A DNA stretch of 64,000 bases from Ligilactobacillus ubinensis (GCF_024160875.1 NZ_JAIULA010000016.1:1-64000); one strand, 5' to 3'. Counted from the stretch's first letter, positions 51,636-61,340 are shown. The notes: a model not told the origin generated them from the sequence alone. Program-made: numbers and translations.

Positions 51636-51856
51636 ACATATCCCTCCTAAAAGATAATACATGTTGGTAAAATTAACAAGACAGTTATCCTGTCATTGTT
51701 GATATAATGCGTATTTAACGACATTAATTAAGTAAATCAAAAACTAGTTTTCATATTTATTAATATTTTTTTAGTGATTCTAGCATCAATTTCTTTGAAG
51801 TATATGTGTAGTTTTATCTATTTAGGATTATAATTCTAAACAACGAGGTGATTTAA

Positions 51857-52369
51857 ATGTTAAAAATATCATTGTTTGAGAAAAAGTATTCTGAAAGATT
51901 ACTAGCATATATTAACAAAGTATCGGTACAGACCAATAATCTAGGTTTAGAACCTGAAGAGATTAAATCTAAATTTAATTTAGAAAAAATCCAACAGCTT
52001 ACTGATAATTTAGAAGCAAGTGTTTCATTTATAGCTATAGATGAGAAATCCACACAAATACTAGGCTTAGCACAAATTTCTAGGAAACTAAGAAAAAGAT
52101 ATAAAAATCACGCAGAATTGGCTATTTCCGTGGATAAAGAATATTGGAATCAGCATATTGGTAGAAAACTACTTGAAGCTTGCATAAATCATGCTGTAGA
52201 TAAATGGCAAATTGATGGAATCTATCTAGCGGTACTTGCTGATAATCAAAGAGCCATTTATCTGTATCAAAAATATGGTTTCAAAATGACTGGCAATTTA
52301 CCGATTCTATTGACCATCAATGGCATTAACAAACCTGGCAAGTTAATGTTTAAGAATCTACAAAAATAA
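51857..52369 (+). CDS. GNAT-family N-acetyltransferase
   Basis: 170 aa. The core AELAISVDKEYWNQHIGRKLLEACINHA has the CoA-binding Q-H-I-G-R loop, and NQRAIYLYQKYGFKMTG the downstream GNAT motif B. Similar to RimJ/RimL or diamine-acetyltransferase-like enzymes. ATG after AACGAGGTG. Unlinked to other genes; divergent from the XRE membrane regulator. Confidence 0.85.
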   Translation: MLKISLFEKKYSERLLAYINKVSVQTNNLGLEPEEIKSKFNLEKIQQLTDNLEASVSFIAIDEKSTQILGLAQISRKLRKRYKNHAELAISVDKEYWNQHIGRKLLEACINHAVDKWQIDGIYLAVLADNQRAIYLYQKYGFKMTGNLPILLTINGINKPGKLMFKNLQK

Positions 52370-52609
52370 AGTCACTTGTTAAACCTATAGTAAAATATCC
52401 ACCTTCAATTTTAAAGCTCTCGAAAAAAATGCTAGTACAGATACATTAGTGGTTCTCTCTTGGCTTTAAAAGGAAGAACATGCATAATAAAACCATCCAA
52501 ATATATCATCATAGGAATGTAGGATATTTACGTTCAATATGTAAAAAAATAATATTTGATTTGAACTGTCATTAAACCTACTAGTAAGATTACAATAAAA
52601 GGTACTTTA

Positions 52610-53008
52610 TCAGAATCTATAGTGATTGTTATAAATTTGAATACCAGAGACGATTGCTGCAATAATTCCACCGCAAATAAAAGAAAGCCAGGTATATTTA
52701 GGTATTATCAATATAAATAAAAAACTGAAAACCAAAATCTCTAGCATAAAATAAAATAATAATTTACTTTTAGAAATTTTAGGTTTATCTTCAATTGCAG
52801 CTGTTGCTTTTTGAGCTAGTATTGACAACGAAATGGAGCCAATCATAAAGCTGACTAATAAGGGATTTTGAAAACTCAAGGTATCCCAACTGTTTTTAAA
52901 AAAAGAATAAGTCAAAACTATAATAATAAAAGTATTCTCTATTATAAATGCGAATTTAAAATCTTTAAGTAATTCTATCTTAAGCCGTTCATCTTCAATT
53001 TTTTTCAT
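52610..53008 (-). CDS. Membrane protein of an XRE-membrane pair, 132 aa
   Basis: About four TM helices (about 20-40, 48-68, 84-104, 106-124) after a charged N-terminus (MKKIEDERLKIELLKD). It overlaps the 3' end of an XRE-regulator gene by 14 bases, a common Firmicute pair in which the function of the membrane protein is not known. ATG 53008 follows GAGGAGGAG and is better than the TTG at 53014. Confidence 0.7.
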   Translation of the reverse strand: MKKIEDERLKIELLKDFKFAFIIENTFIIIVLTYSFFKNSWDTLSFQNPLLVSFMIGSISLSILAQKATAAIEDKPKISKSKLLFYFMLEILVFSFLFILIIPKYTWLSFICGGIIAAIVSGIQIYNNHYRF

Positions 53009-53216
53009 TTTCAAACTCCTCCTCTTTTAACCAAAAGACCTCATTTAAAGTCTTATCAAGCCGATAACAGATTCTTAAACAAAGACTAATTGTTGGATTA
53101 TACTCTCCTTTTTCAATTAGACTAAGTGTTTGACGGGTTACTCCTACTAAAAAAGCGAGATCTTTTTGAGACATACCTAATTCAGTTCTAATTAACTTAA
53201 CTTTATTTTTAAGCAT
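52995..53216 (-). CDS. XRE-family transcriptional regulator, 73 aa
   Basis: A compact HTH protein: KLIRTELGMSQKDLAFLVGVTRQTLSLIEKGEYNPTISLCLRICYRLDKTLNEVFWL, the standard YozG-like single-domain form. It is the first gene of a pair with the overlapping membrane protein. The ATG has a modest ribosome site. Likely autoregulates this operon. Confidence 0.88.
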   Translation of the reverse strand: MLKNKVKLIRTELGMSQKDLAFLVGVTRQTLSLIEKGEYNPTISLCLRICYRLDKTLNEVFWLKEEEFENEKN

Positions 53217-53474
53217 AAAAATAACACCTACTATTGGAATATATATATTACCTTAGTAAATTATACATTCCATAATAGATGAAGTAAAGAAAAACTAGCC
53301 CTAAATATCTTATAATCATTATAGATAGAGAGATATAATGATATTGCTATAATTTTAGAAGATGTAGATTCTTAAAATCGGATACTTGATTTTGATATAT
53401 GGTTAATGTGATGATGTTAATATTAAAAAGAAGCAAGTGAATCTTCAACTTTTCAAAATATATATACTTTCATA
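53217..53474. other. Intergenic region; nothing coding seen
   Basis: AT-rich region between the XRE pair and the ABC genes; no repeats or strong hairpins seen. Confidence 0.3.
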
Positions 53475-54322
53475 TTATTCCTCAAAAGCTATGTCGCGCA
53501 AACTATTTAACTTCCGTGTAAAACCCTTTATTAAGATATTTCGTTCTAGTAAAATTAACACCAGTTTGTTCATTACATTTAAATCTGCTAACACTTCGAT
53601 TAGATTATTCTTGTTTAAGATGCGATATGTTATAGACAGCTCTATTAATATACTGGATACCTGATCAATATAATCAGTTTCTAATATATAGCTGTCAGTA
53701 GTTTGATTTCTATTAATAACCTCTGATATTGTTCCTTCCTCAAATATTTGACCTTTTTTTAGTATATAAACATAGTCGCTTATATTTTGTAGTTCATCAA
53801 TATTATGCGATGTTAAAAGTACAGCTTTGCCTTGCTTTATAAGATCAAGTAATAAATCCATCATTTTTTTAGCAGAAGGAACATCTACACCAGAGGTTGG
53901 TTCATCGAAAATATATGTATCATAGTCACCTATATAAGCTTGAATAAAGCTGATCTTTTTTTCATACCAAATGAATATTCACACATCTTCTTATTCAGAG
54001 CTTTTTTTATTCCAAATGTTTCAGCCATAGTGACCGCTTTTTTATAATCAACTTTTTTAATTTCTAAAATATATTTGAGAAATTGTTTCCCGGTCATATC
54101 TTCAAATAAGGAATCAGCATCTGGCATTACCGAAACAGTTGATTTCTGAACTGTACCTGTATCTTGGAAGAAAAATCCGCTAATTATACCGATTATTGTT
54201 GATTTTCCGGCACCATTTTCGCCAATTATTGTTGTTATTTTGCCGTTTTCGAGCGTAATGTCAATATCATCTAAAACTCTTTTTTTGCCAAAACTTTTTT
54301 TAATATTCCTTGCAATCAGCAT
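53475..54322 (-). pseudogene. ABC transporter ATPase with a single-base frameshift
   Basis: Two ORFs form one ATPase. The first (53930-54322) carries Walker A GENGAGKST, the second (53475-53864) the tail DLLLDLIKQGKAVLLTSHNIDELQNISDYVY with the H-loop. They are joined by adding one A to the A7 run (minus strand of 53956-53962): then GMKKKISFIQAYIGDYDTYIFDEPTSGVDVPSAKK, with Walker B, is restored. A deletion or homopolymer slip is likely. ATG 54322 follows AAAGGGAG. It pairs with the permease upstream. Confidence 0.87.
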
Positions 54323-54326
54323 ATTA

Positions 54327-55016
54327 TTATATCTCCCTTTTTGAAAAGTTATAAAATGATAACCATATAATGAATATAGTTAAGACTATTATTATAAGAA
54401 GAGAAGCTTTACCATCTAAATAAGTTGATGGAAGTACAAAGTTCAATGTCTTGTTTATGATATTAGGTTTAATCAGATTCCATAATGTAATTCCTGGGAA
54501 AAATATAAATAGCACAACTCCTGATAGAAATACGGATCTTTCACTAGAAAGATTAATAGAACAGCATAAAGTGATAGCATTTAAATAAAGAATAATAAAT
54601 ATGCTAATAGCAAATAATTTAAGTGGAAAAATATATGATTGCCGTAATAACAAAATAAAAGATGTTGATATAAAAAATAACACTATAAAGTAGATATTCA
54701 TAGCTAGATACTTAGAAAATAGAATTTTTCTGCGACTTATAATTGGAATCAAGTATCTCAACGATTGATCTTTAACTTCTCTTGCAACAATACCACCAAA
54801 CATTATTGCCGATATAAGAGGCATTAATATTATATAGATTGAAAAAATAACAGTAAATAAAGGAGAACTTCCAGAACTGGAATTTCCTTGAGAAATACTT
54901 AGAGATAAAGAATATTTACCTGCGATAAGTGATAAAAGTATGATTAAAATAAGAAGAACAATTGAGCGCTTTGATCTAAATTGAGACAGTAGTTCCTTTT
55001 TTAAAATTGCTATCAT
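54327..55016 (-). CDS. ABC-2 type permease
   Basis: 229 aa with six TM helices (about 17-35, 53-75, 95-115, 120-140, 160-180, 200-222), the layout of ABC-2 exporters such as bacteriocin-immunity or peptide transporters. It ends four bases before the ATPase start, so they are one operon; with the ATPase frameshifted the transporter is probably not functional. ATG after GGGAGG. Confidence 0.8.
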   Translation of the reverse strand: MIAILKKELLSQFRSKRSIVLLILIILLSLIAGKYSLSLSISQGNSSSGSSPLFTVIFSIYIILMPLISAIMFGGIVAREVKDQSLRYLIPIISRRKILFSKYLAMNIYFIVLFFISTSFILLLRQSYIFPLKLFAISIFIILYLNAITLCCSINLSSERSVFLSGVVLFIFFPGITLWNLIKPNIINKTLNFVLPSTYLDGKASLLIIIVLTIFIIWLSFYNFSKREI

Positions 55017-55204
55017 GGGTTTCCTCCCTGAAATAAATAAAATAACATTTTGTCAAATGTGACACCTTTAAGATATTCGTATGTCTTTCAAATAGCAGAC
55101 GCCAAGAATACCATTTAACTAAGATTCGCTTTATACTATTGTATCCTTCATATCGCTATACTTTCAATAAATTTTTTTACTAGAATAAAATGAAAGCAGG
55201 AAAA
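55017..55204. other. Intergenic region; nothing coding seen
   Basis: Holds the promoter area of the ABC operon. No repeat recognised. Confidence 0.3.
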
Positions 55205-55230
55205 AAGTCTGGAATTTTTATCCCAGACTT
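55205..55230 (-). terminator. Terminator-like hairpin after the TcaA-like gene
   Basis: An 8-bp perfect stem (AAGTCTGG / CCAGACTT) with TTTTTT on the minus strand, about 90 bases after the stop codon at 55322. Confidence 0.7.
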
Positions 55231-55321
55231 ATTCTTACAATTAAATAGGTGCTACTAGTTAGATATAAAATATAATTTTTAGCTTAGTTCCATATAAAAT
55301 AATGACTAATATTAATTAAAT

Positions 55322-56509
55322 TTATTTTAACAAAACACCGTCCGCTTTTAAATTATGTTGTTCTGTATACAGAGAATTGCTAATAGTGCTGACTGAGCTG
55401 TTGTCATCAGTGTTAATATTATCGACATCTATCGTAGTATCTTTATATTTTAAATTATTAATTGTTACGGTAACATATTCTGGGTCATCATCAGAAGAAT
55501 CTTGAACTTTATATAATGCAACAATTGATAACTTTTGATTAAAAATTCGTTTAGCTGTTTTATCGTTGACTTCGACAGACTTACTTATACTTGAAGTTCC
55601 GTTGTACGAACTACTATCTACATCTGTATCATCACTTGATAAAGATGGGATTGCATATAAGTTTACAAATGTATTAGTGTAGGTTTCATAATCGTTAGAT
55701 GTATATTGGTCATTAACTAAGGAGTCAGTTAATTTTTGAACTGCATCAATATTAGTCATTTTTGTAATATCTGTCAATCCAGCTACTTTAAACGTGACGC
55801 TGCGGCTACCGGTATATTTAGTTCCATTTTTTTGGAATAGACTATTTGAAGCAACAACTTTAACTGTATCCCCATTAGAAAGACTACCATTTTTCTTAAC
55901 AATAAATGATTCATTATTAAGTTGTTTCGATTTACTAGACAGTATTATTTGTCCTGTGCCGTTAAATCCAACAAAACTTGCTTTTAACTGGGAAAGAATT
56001 GATTTTGTCGATACGGACTTAACTTTCTTTAGACCTTTAACTGTATAGCTTTTAGAATCAGCCTTTATTGGATTTGTTTTATCATCATTTGTTGTTAGAG
56101 ATATTGTAACCTTATCCCCATTTTTTAAGTCAGATTCTTTATTTATTTTTATAGTTGTTTCAGAAATCCATCTATTAACTTTAGTTAGTTTGTCTTTGTC
56201 TTCATCGGACAATGATGCAAACTGTTCACTATTGGTACTTATATCTCCGCTTGTTACCTCTGAAGTTAAATAGTCTCCCAATTTAGCTTTTTGAGCCATT
56301 ATTTTGATCATCTGTCTTGAAACTGTTTCTGAATCATATGTAGCTGTTCCTTCACCATTCCATCCATTGAATTGTATATTAATATTATCATCAGTTAATA
56401 TATTTGTTTTTTTATTATTAACATAATAGATGATACCTATTATTAATATAATTGCTATAGCAATAGAAATCCAAATGGTCTTTGAAATACTTTTAACCCT
56501 TTCTAACAT
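55322..56509 (-). CDS. Anchored surface protein with two repeat domains (TcaA/YvbJ-like)
   Basis: 395 aa. One TM helix at residues 12-30, then two copies of a domain of about 80-125 aa: NIQFNGWNGEGTATYDSE ... DLKNGDKVTISLTT and KASFVGFNGTGQIILSS ... SLSNGDTVKVVAS. A third, NTF2-like region (about 255-385) ends the chain. This layout recalls TcaA/YvbJ-type envelope proteins, which usually also have an N-terminal zinc ribbon; here the zinc ribbon is missing. ATG after AGAGGGGG. Function likely in the cell envelope. Confidence 0.68.
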   Translation of the reverse strand: MLERVKSISKTIWISIAIAIILIIGIIYYVNNKKTNILTDDNINIQFNGWNGEGTATYDSETVSRQMIKIMAQKAKLGDYLTSEVTSGDISTNSEQFASLSDEDKDKLTKVNRWISETTIKINKESDLKNGDKVTISLTTNDDKTNPIKADSKSYTVKGLKKVKSVSTKSILSQLKASFVGFNGTGQIILSSKSKQLNNESFIVKKNGSLSNGDTVKVVASNSLFQKNGTKYTGSRSVTFKVAGLTDITKMTNIDAVQKLTDSLVNDQYTSNDYETYTNTFVNLYAIPSLSSDDTDVDSSSYNGTSSISKSVEVNDKTAKRIFNQKLSIVALYKVQDSSDDDPEYVTVTINNLKYKDTTIDVDNINTDDNSSVSTISNSLYTEQHNLKADGVLLK

Positions 56510-57064
56510 GTAGAACCCCCCTCTTATTGGTGAACATTAGTAAATTTTATTATTTTTTACTAATGATAAATTTAAATATACCGTAAAAAATAAATTATGG
56601 GTTTTAATTTTTTTAGTTTTTCTTAAAATATGATTCCTTATCTTAAATTTTAGAAATCTAATTATTTTTTGATTTACTAAAGAGCAGTTGGATCTTTAAT
56701 CTTCCATTTTAAAAATGAAAAAGAACTTTCAATTTGATGTAGATAATTACCACCCAAGTAACTAAAAATCAAAAGGAAGATTCTTCTTATATTAATTTTA
56801 TTAGCATTTTGTACAAAGTTTCGATAGAATTCATATTCAGGTAATCAAACCGAGAGTATTAGCGACTCTTGTAATTAAGAAATAGTTACACCAATTCTGA
56901 AATAGATATTTTTTTGGATGTAGTATGAACTTGAGACAACTTTTTGTAGAGGGTATACTCGTTAAAAAGAACCTTTTTGACTGAAAGACAGCTGTTTACA
57001 CATTATTTAGCTGTAAATTCATTTTTGCCATAGACGATAATAGTTATCAACAAAAAGCATCAAA
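56510..57064. other. Gene-less 550-base region
   Basis: No open frame with a ribosome site. The 56.8-57.06 kb part has slightly higher GC and may be an unrecognised mobile-element remnant, but I could not match it to a transposase. Confidence 0.3.
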
Positions 57065-57132
57065 CTGAAAGCGAAACAAAAGGCATGTCTCTGATTAAGT
57101 ATCGAGAACATGCCTTTTGTGTTGCTTTCAGA
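57065..57132. repeat. Long near-perfect inverted repeat
   Basis: GAAAGCGAAACAAAAGGCATGT pairs with ACATGCCTTTTGTGTTGCTTTC (about 22 bp, given here in two words), separated by 19 bases. Sits 40 bases downstream of the SRPBCC gene (minus strand) and could be its terminator, but the stem is unusually long. Confidence 0.65.
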
Positions 57133-57171
57133 TAGCTAAGATTAGCTAAAGACTATTTAATTGTTGCTTTA

Positions 57172-57603
57172 TTACTGAGCAAGACTAGCAGTTTGTTCAA
57201 TCAGCAAAGCTAGATTATTCAGATTTGTATTAAAAGCATGTTTAGCAATTGGTGCGAGTAATTTTAATGGTAAATGAACATTTGTTTCTGGTGATAAGTA
57301 TACATCTTCTTGAATAGTACAATGTTCATTTTCTTCATTCACTGTAAAAATAATTTGATATTCTACTTTGCCTTCAGTACTTTGATAGTTAATGCTATTG
57401 GCTTCTTGAACTATTGTTATTAATTCATGTTGATTAAATGCCTCACTTGCTCTATTAATAATGAATTTTTGATTTTCTTGAGTGGTAACAGTAGTAATTT
57501 CAGGAACCCATTTGGATAAAAATTGAGGATTTAATAAAATTCCCCTAACTTCCTTTTGACTTGCGCTAACTAATACAACATTGGTAAATATTTTTTGATT
57601 CAT
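57172..57603 (-). CDS. SRPBCC (START-like) family protein
   Basis: 143 aa. The START/Bet v1-like pattern is visible: VVLVSASQKEVRGILLNPQFLSKWVPEI at the N-terminus, a beta-rich middle and a long C-terminal helix (LLAPIAKHAFNTNLNNLALLIEQ). These proteins bind hydrophobic ligands; AHSA1- or polyketide-cyclase-like members are common regulators or scavengers. ATG 57603 follows GAGGAGG. Next to an XRE-TPR regulator (76 bases), which may control it. Confidence 0.75.
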   Translation of the reverse strand: MNQKIFTNVVLVSASQKEVRGILLNPQFLSKWVPEITTVTTQENQKFIINRASEAFNQHELITIVQEANSINYQSTEGKVEYQIIFTVNEENEHCTIQEDVYLSPETNVHLPLKLLAPIAKHAFNTNLNNLALLIEQTASLAQ

Positions 57604-57678
57604 AATCAAGACCTCCTCTATTTGATGGTCTTAATATAACCAAACTTAAAAAAGATTGAAAATCAGAATACTGATATT

Positions 57679-58506
57679 TCAAAGATTTTCATTTATTTTT
57701 TCGCCAAAAAGTTCATGTAGAAAGTTACTACGCCGTTGTGCTTCTAGCTGTTGATCAATGTTCCCACTGTTTTTAGCAATAATAGCAAGTAGATGATAAC
57801 AGTTTGCCAACATATAATGGGAATCATGCTTCGTAATAAAGAAAATCCCCTTCTCTAACCAGCTAACTGAATTCTTTGTATCAGTAAGCTCGTAATTTAT
57901 TAAAGCTGCTAAATAAAAAACTATATTTAAATTTTCTTCATACTTAGAATCCTCAATAGTATAGGTAGCAGCAGCTAATAATTTAGTTGCTTCATTTGGA
58001 ATACCTTGTTTTGCCTTGATTAGACTTAAAGAAATAAGTGCTAGTCGTTTTAAAGGCGAAGCAAAATGAATTTCTTCATTACTAGAAATAGCTAGTTTCA
58101 AATTTAGTTCCGCCTCTGTGAAGCTTGAATTCACATGGAGACAAGCTACCCCTAAATAATAGTAATATGCTTGAGTCTGTTCTGCAGTTTGAACACGCGC
58201 GATTGTTTTTGAATTAAGCAAAAATTCTTTAAGTGCTAGATAGTCATGATTGTTGCATAGTAACGTCAATTGGTTATTTAAGTCTTGATTATCTGTTATA
58301 GCAAAGTCATTTAACAAACTAATTTCATCTAAGCTTACGGATAAACGATTACACAGTTTAATGAGTAAGCGCGCACTGGGCATATATTTACCATTTTCAA
58401 TTGCAGACAGCATTGATTGGGCACAGATATTTTGCGCAACTTCTTTTTGGGATAACTGTTGTTGCTTACGTATTTTTTTTAATGAGCTACCGAGTTGATT
58501 GTTCAA
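57679..58506 (-). CDS. Rgg/PlcR-like XRE regulator with TPR-type C-terminus
   Basis: 275 aa. HTH at residues 7-62 (LKKIRKQQQLSQKEVAQNICAQSMLSAIENGKYMPSARLLIKLCNRL). Residues 80-270 form helical pairs (AYYYYLGVACLHVNSSFTEAELNLKLAI and so on), like the peptide-binding TPR of Rgg/PlcR. Such regulators respond to short secreted peptides; no peptide gene was found next to it. TTG start after TTAGGAGG. Upstream of the SRPBCC gene and downstream of a DHA2 pump. Confidence 0.8.
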   Translation of the reverse strand: MNNQLGSSLKKIRKQQQLSQKEVAQNICAQSMLSAIENGKYMPSARLLIKLCNRLSVSLDEISLLNDFAITDNQDLNNQLTLLCNNHDYLALKEFLLNSKTIARVQTAEQTQAYYYYLGVACLHVNSSFTEAELNLKLAISSNEEIHFASPLKRLALISLSLIKAKQGIPNEATKLLAAATYTIEDSKYEENLNIVFYLAALINYELTDTKNSVSWLEKGIFFITKHDSHYMLANCYHLLAIIAKNSGNIDQQLEAQRRSNFLHELFGEKINENL

Positions 58507-58615
58507 AACAAGCCTCCTAAGATATTATCGCTTTGTTTATCATATAGTATTTATTCATTTTTAGCTAATGATAAATTAGGTTCTATATTGTAATGGAAAT
58601 AAGTATATAAATCAT

Positions 58616-60454
58616 CTAGCCATTAGTGCTTTCACCTTTGTCAGAAAAAAATGATACAGGTATAGCTATTATTAAAATCAAAAAACCTACCCAGAATGTT
58701 TTTGAAAATGCTTGTGTTAGCTTCTTTTCCCTATTCACTTTAATTTTCCGTAGTATGTGTAGTAGTTCTTCTTTTTGAGCTAATAATTTAATTCCAGTGA
58801 CTATTTTAGTTTGAGATTTTTCAGCTATGACAGAAGAAGTAATCAGTTGATTAGTGCTGTACAATAGTTTTTGATTGTCGTAAGGCATTTCACTTAACAA
58901 TTTATTAATCTGAGTATTTTCAAAACTCATTTTATAATTTATGAGTTTTAATTTTTGGACTGCAGTATAAAGTGAACTAAAGGAACTCTCCTTCTGCGGC
59001 ACAGGAAGATTGGTTGTCTTTTTGGCAGCTTGGATTAATTTGTTTTTTATAATGTGTTGATTCTGTATTGACTTAGTTCTGTTTTTATTTACGGCATATT
59101 GTTTACTCAATTCTTGTTGCGCCACTTTTTTTACTGTAGGAGATAGTTGTCCAATCTTAATATCTTCTAGGGCGCTATTTTGTATGGACTGGATGTTGTT
59201 TTTGATATTACTATTAAGAATTCCCACTAATAGAGCAATACCTAAACAAGTTCCTAATTGTCTAGCTGCATTTATAATTCCTGATGCTATCCCGGCTTTG
59301 GTTTCGGGAATATATTTTACTGCAGATACCAATGATAAACTGGATAAGCCAAAGCCAAGGCCTAATACACACATTGATAGTATCATATTAAATTTAGACA
59401 TATGATATGATACCTGAGTTAACATTAACAGACTAATTGCCATAAGTATTGTTCCAGTCATAATTGGCCAACGGAAATTGAATTCTTGACCTAATTTATT
59501 GCCTAAAGGCATTACAAGCATAACCATAATAGAACTGAACATTATAATGTAGCCCGCTTTTAATGCTGAATAATTTAAGATGTCTTCTAAAAAAAAATTA
59601 AAAATGACACTTGAACAAACAATTGTGAATCCTGCAAAAAAGTAAACCATGGTTGAAGATAAGAAAGTATGAATTTTAAAAAGACTGAATTCAATTAATG
59701 GCTGCTTTTTTCGTGTATCAGTTACTATAAATATAGTAAATAGGACGACGGCCGCTATACTCATAGCAATAATTTTTTTAGAAAGCCAACCTAAATCATA
59801 GCCTTTGAGTAACACAAACGTTAATAGGAACAAGGATATACTTAATAATATAATTCCTAAGTAATCGATTTTATTATCAATAGTTAAATCATATGATTCA
59901 GAAAAGCAAGTACAGATAAGAACGAATGTTATAAGTGTAATTGGAACATTAATGAAAAAGATTAGATGCCAAGACCAGTAATTAATTATAAGCCCTCCAA
60001 CTGCAGGCCCAATTGCGGCAGCTAGCGCAGCAACTGCCCCAATTTCACCAACTACCTTATTGGCTTTTTTTCTACCAAATAGAGAAACACATAATGGAAC
60101 CATTATAGTTGTTGCAATTGCACCACCAATTCCTTGTATACCACGCATTATTATTAATATATTAATGGAATTAGATAGTCCACAAAATAAAGAGCCACCC
60201 CCAAAGAATAATAATCCCAAAAGCATAATTCTCTTTCGTCCCAGTTGATCTCCAATTTTTGCTGCTGGTATCATAAAAACCGAAAGAACCAATACATACA
60301 TAGTACTGACCCAGTTACTATTGTCTATACTTGTTTTAAAGTCACTAGTAATTGTCGGTAAAGCTATATTAGTAATGGTAGTATCTAAAGTTACTATAAA
60401 CATGATTAAAGATAGTGCAATCAAACCTGCTGATTTTTTTAAGTTAATTTTCAT
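58616..60454 (-). CDS. DHA2 (EmrB/QacA-like) MFS transporter with long TM13-TM14 loop
   Basis: 612 aa with 14 TM helices. Motif D1 DTTITNIALPTI (TM1, with the drug-binding Asp), motif A GDQLGRKRIM, motif C AAIGPAVGGLIINYW are intact. After TM13 (near residue 410) an insert of about 170 residues, rich in Lys, Gln, Ser and helical, precedes the last TM (FWVGFLILIIAIPVSFF). QacA has a smaller hairpin at this place. ATG after AAGGGGAA. A MarR gene lies upstream with an operator between, so it is probably an inducible drug pump. Confidence 0.9.
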   Translation of the reverse strand: MKINLKKSAGLIALSLIMFIVTLDTTITNIALPTITSDFKTSIDNSNWVSTMYVLVLSVFMIPAAKIGDQLGRKRIMLLGLLFFGGGSLFCGLSNSINILIIMRGIQGIGGAIATTIMVPLCVSLFGRKKANKVVGEIGAVAALAAAIGPAVGGLIINYWSWHLIFFINVPITLITFVLICTCFSESYDLTIDNKIDYLGIILLSISLFLLTFVLLKGYDLGWLSKKIIAMSIAAVVLFTIFIVTDTRKKQPLIEFSLFKIHTFLSSTMVYFFAGFTIVCSSVIFNFFLEDILNYSALKAGYIIMFSSIMVMLVMPLGNKLGQEFNFRWPIMTGTILMAISLLMLTQVSYHMSKFNMILSMCVLGLGFGLSSLSLVSAVKYIPETKAGIASGIINAARQLGTCLGIALLVGILNSNIKNNIQSIQNSALEDIKIGQLSPTVKKVAQQELSKQYAVNKNRTKSIQNQHIIKNKLIQAAKKTTNLPVPQKESSFSSLYTAVQKLKLINYKMSFENTQINKLLSEMPYDNQKLLYSTNQLITSSVIAEKSQTKIVTGIKLLAQKEELLHILRKIKVNREKKLTQAFSKTFWVGFLILIIAIPVSFFSDKGESTNG

Positions 60455-60493
60455 AGTTTCCCCTTATTATCCCTTTTGTGTTTCACAGCGAAT

Positions 60494-60512
60494 ATGTTTC
60501 GTTACGAAACAT
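60494..60512. promoter_or_regulatory. 19-bp MarR operator between MarR and pump genes
   Basis: ATGTTTCGT-T-ACGAAACAT is a perfect palindrome, lying between the MarR stop and the pump start. A second, related site GTTTC-ACTAT-GAAAC lies upstream of the MarR gene (61018-61032). Confidence 0.8.
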
Positions 60513-60527
60513 GAATACCAAAAAAAT

Positions 60528-60998
60528 TTATCTAGTTCTTTCCTCAATTAATTTATTTAAAAGCTGTCTTGTGTCATTCCCTATCTTAATAATCAATTCA
60601 AGTTCAGAATCTGAAAGTGACTCATATATAGTTGACAATTGATCATTTAAATAGGTTAGATATTTTTGGTGATTAGTAAAAGCTGTTTTTCCAAGAGTAG
60701 TTAGATTAATTTGAATTTTATTTTCAGAATCCGGTGCAAACTCTTTTGTAACAAGCCCCTTTGTAACAAGCTTTTGTACCATTTTAGTAGCACTTCCTTT
60801 AGTGATACCTAAGGTGGTTGCTAAATTTGTTAAGCTAGTTTTTGGGTGCCTTCCGATTTCTTCAATGGTATGAATCTCTGAAGGATGTAATAATTGATTT
60901 GTGCCATAGTAATCAGTTGTTTTCTCGAGTTGCTGATATAAACGGCTAATTTGTTCAAATGGTTCAAGAACCTGAGTTGTTAAATTAAATTTATTCAA
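60528..60998 (-). CDS. MarR family transcriptional regulator of the adjacent pump
   Basis: 156 aa. The winged HTH: HTIEEIGRHPKTSLTNLATTLGITKGSATKMVQKLVTKGLVTKEFAPDSENKIQINLTTLGK. It lies directly upstream of the DHA2 pump gene on the same strand, with a GTTTCGTnACGAAAC-type operator between and another before its own gene. TTG start after AAGGAG. Expected to repress both until a ligand binds. Confidence 0.9.
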   Translation of the reverse strand: MNKFNLTTQVLEPFEQISRLYQQLEKTTDYYGTNQLLHPSEIHTIEEIGRHPKTSLTNLATTLGITKGSATKMVQKLVTKGLVTKEFAPDSENKIQINLTTLGKTAFTNHQKYLTYLNDQLSTIYESLSDSELELIIKIGNDTRQLLNKLIEERTR

Positions 60999-61017
60999 AA
61001 TGTTCTCCTTCCAAACT

Positions 61018-61032
61018 GTTTCACTATGAAAC
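61018..61032. promoter_or_regulatory. Second MarR operator GTTTC-ACTAT-GAAAC
   Basis: Inverted GTTTC/GAAAC arms as in the operator at 60494-60512, 20 bases upstream of the MarR start codon. Fits autoregulation. Confidence 0.65.
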
Positions 61033-61200
61033 TTATTTATTTAATTTTAGTAGCTTATCTTATCTAAGTCAAGAACCTTTCTATTTAGTAAGTGTGAAAA
61101 GGTTGTCAGCTAGCGAGTATGAACGATATAAATTGAATAATTAAAGTTTGAATTAATCTTAACTAGGTATGTGTTATAGTGCTAAATATTCAAAAAAGAA

Positions 61201-61270
61201 GAGTTCAGATTAAAGCTTCTCAACCAAAAAGTTAGACTTTTTAAGAAGAGCTCACTTTAATCCTAAACTC
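61201..61270. repeat. Long imperfect hairpin between the MarR and TetR genes
   Basis: GAGTTCAGATTAAAG pairs with CTTTAATCCTAAACTC (outer stem, with bulges), and CTTCT...AAAAAG with CTTTTT...AGAAG inside it. About 70 bases in the 340-base gap that otherwise shows nothing. Could be a convergent-side terminator (TetR gene ends at 61341 on the minus strand) or a small structured RNA. Confidence 0.5.
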
Positions 61271-61340
61271 TAAATATGTTCCATATACTATTATATTTTT
61301 TTGAAAATTGCTTTTAGAAACCATCCCATTTTGAATAACA

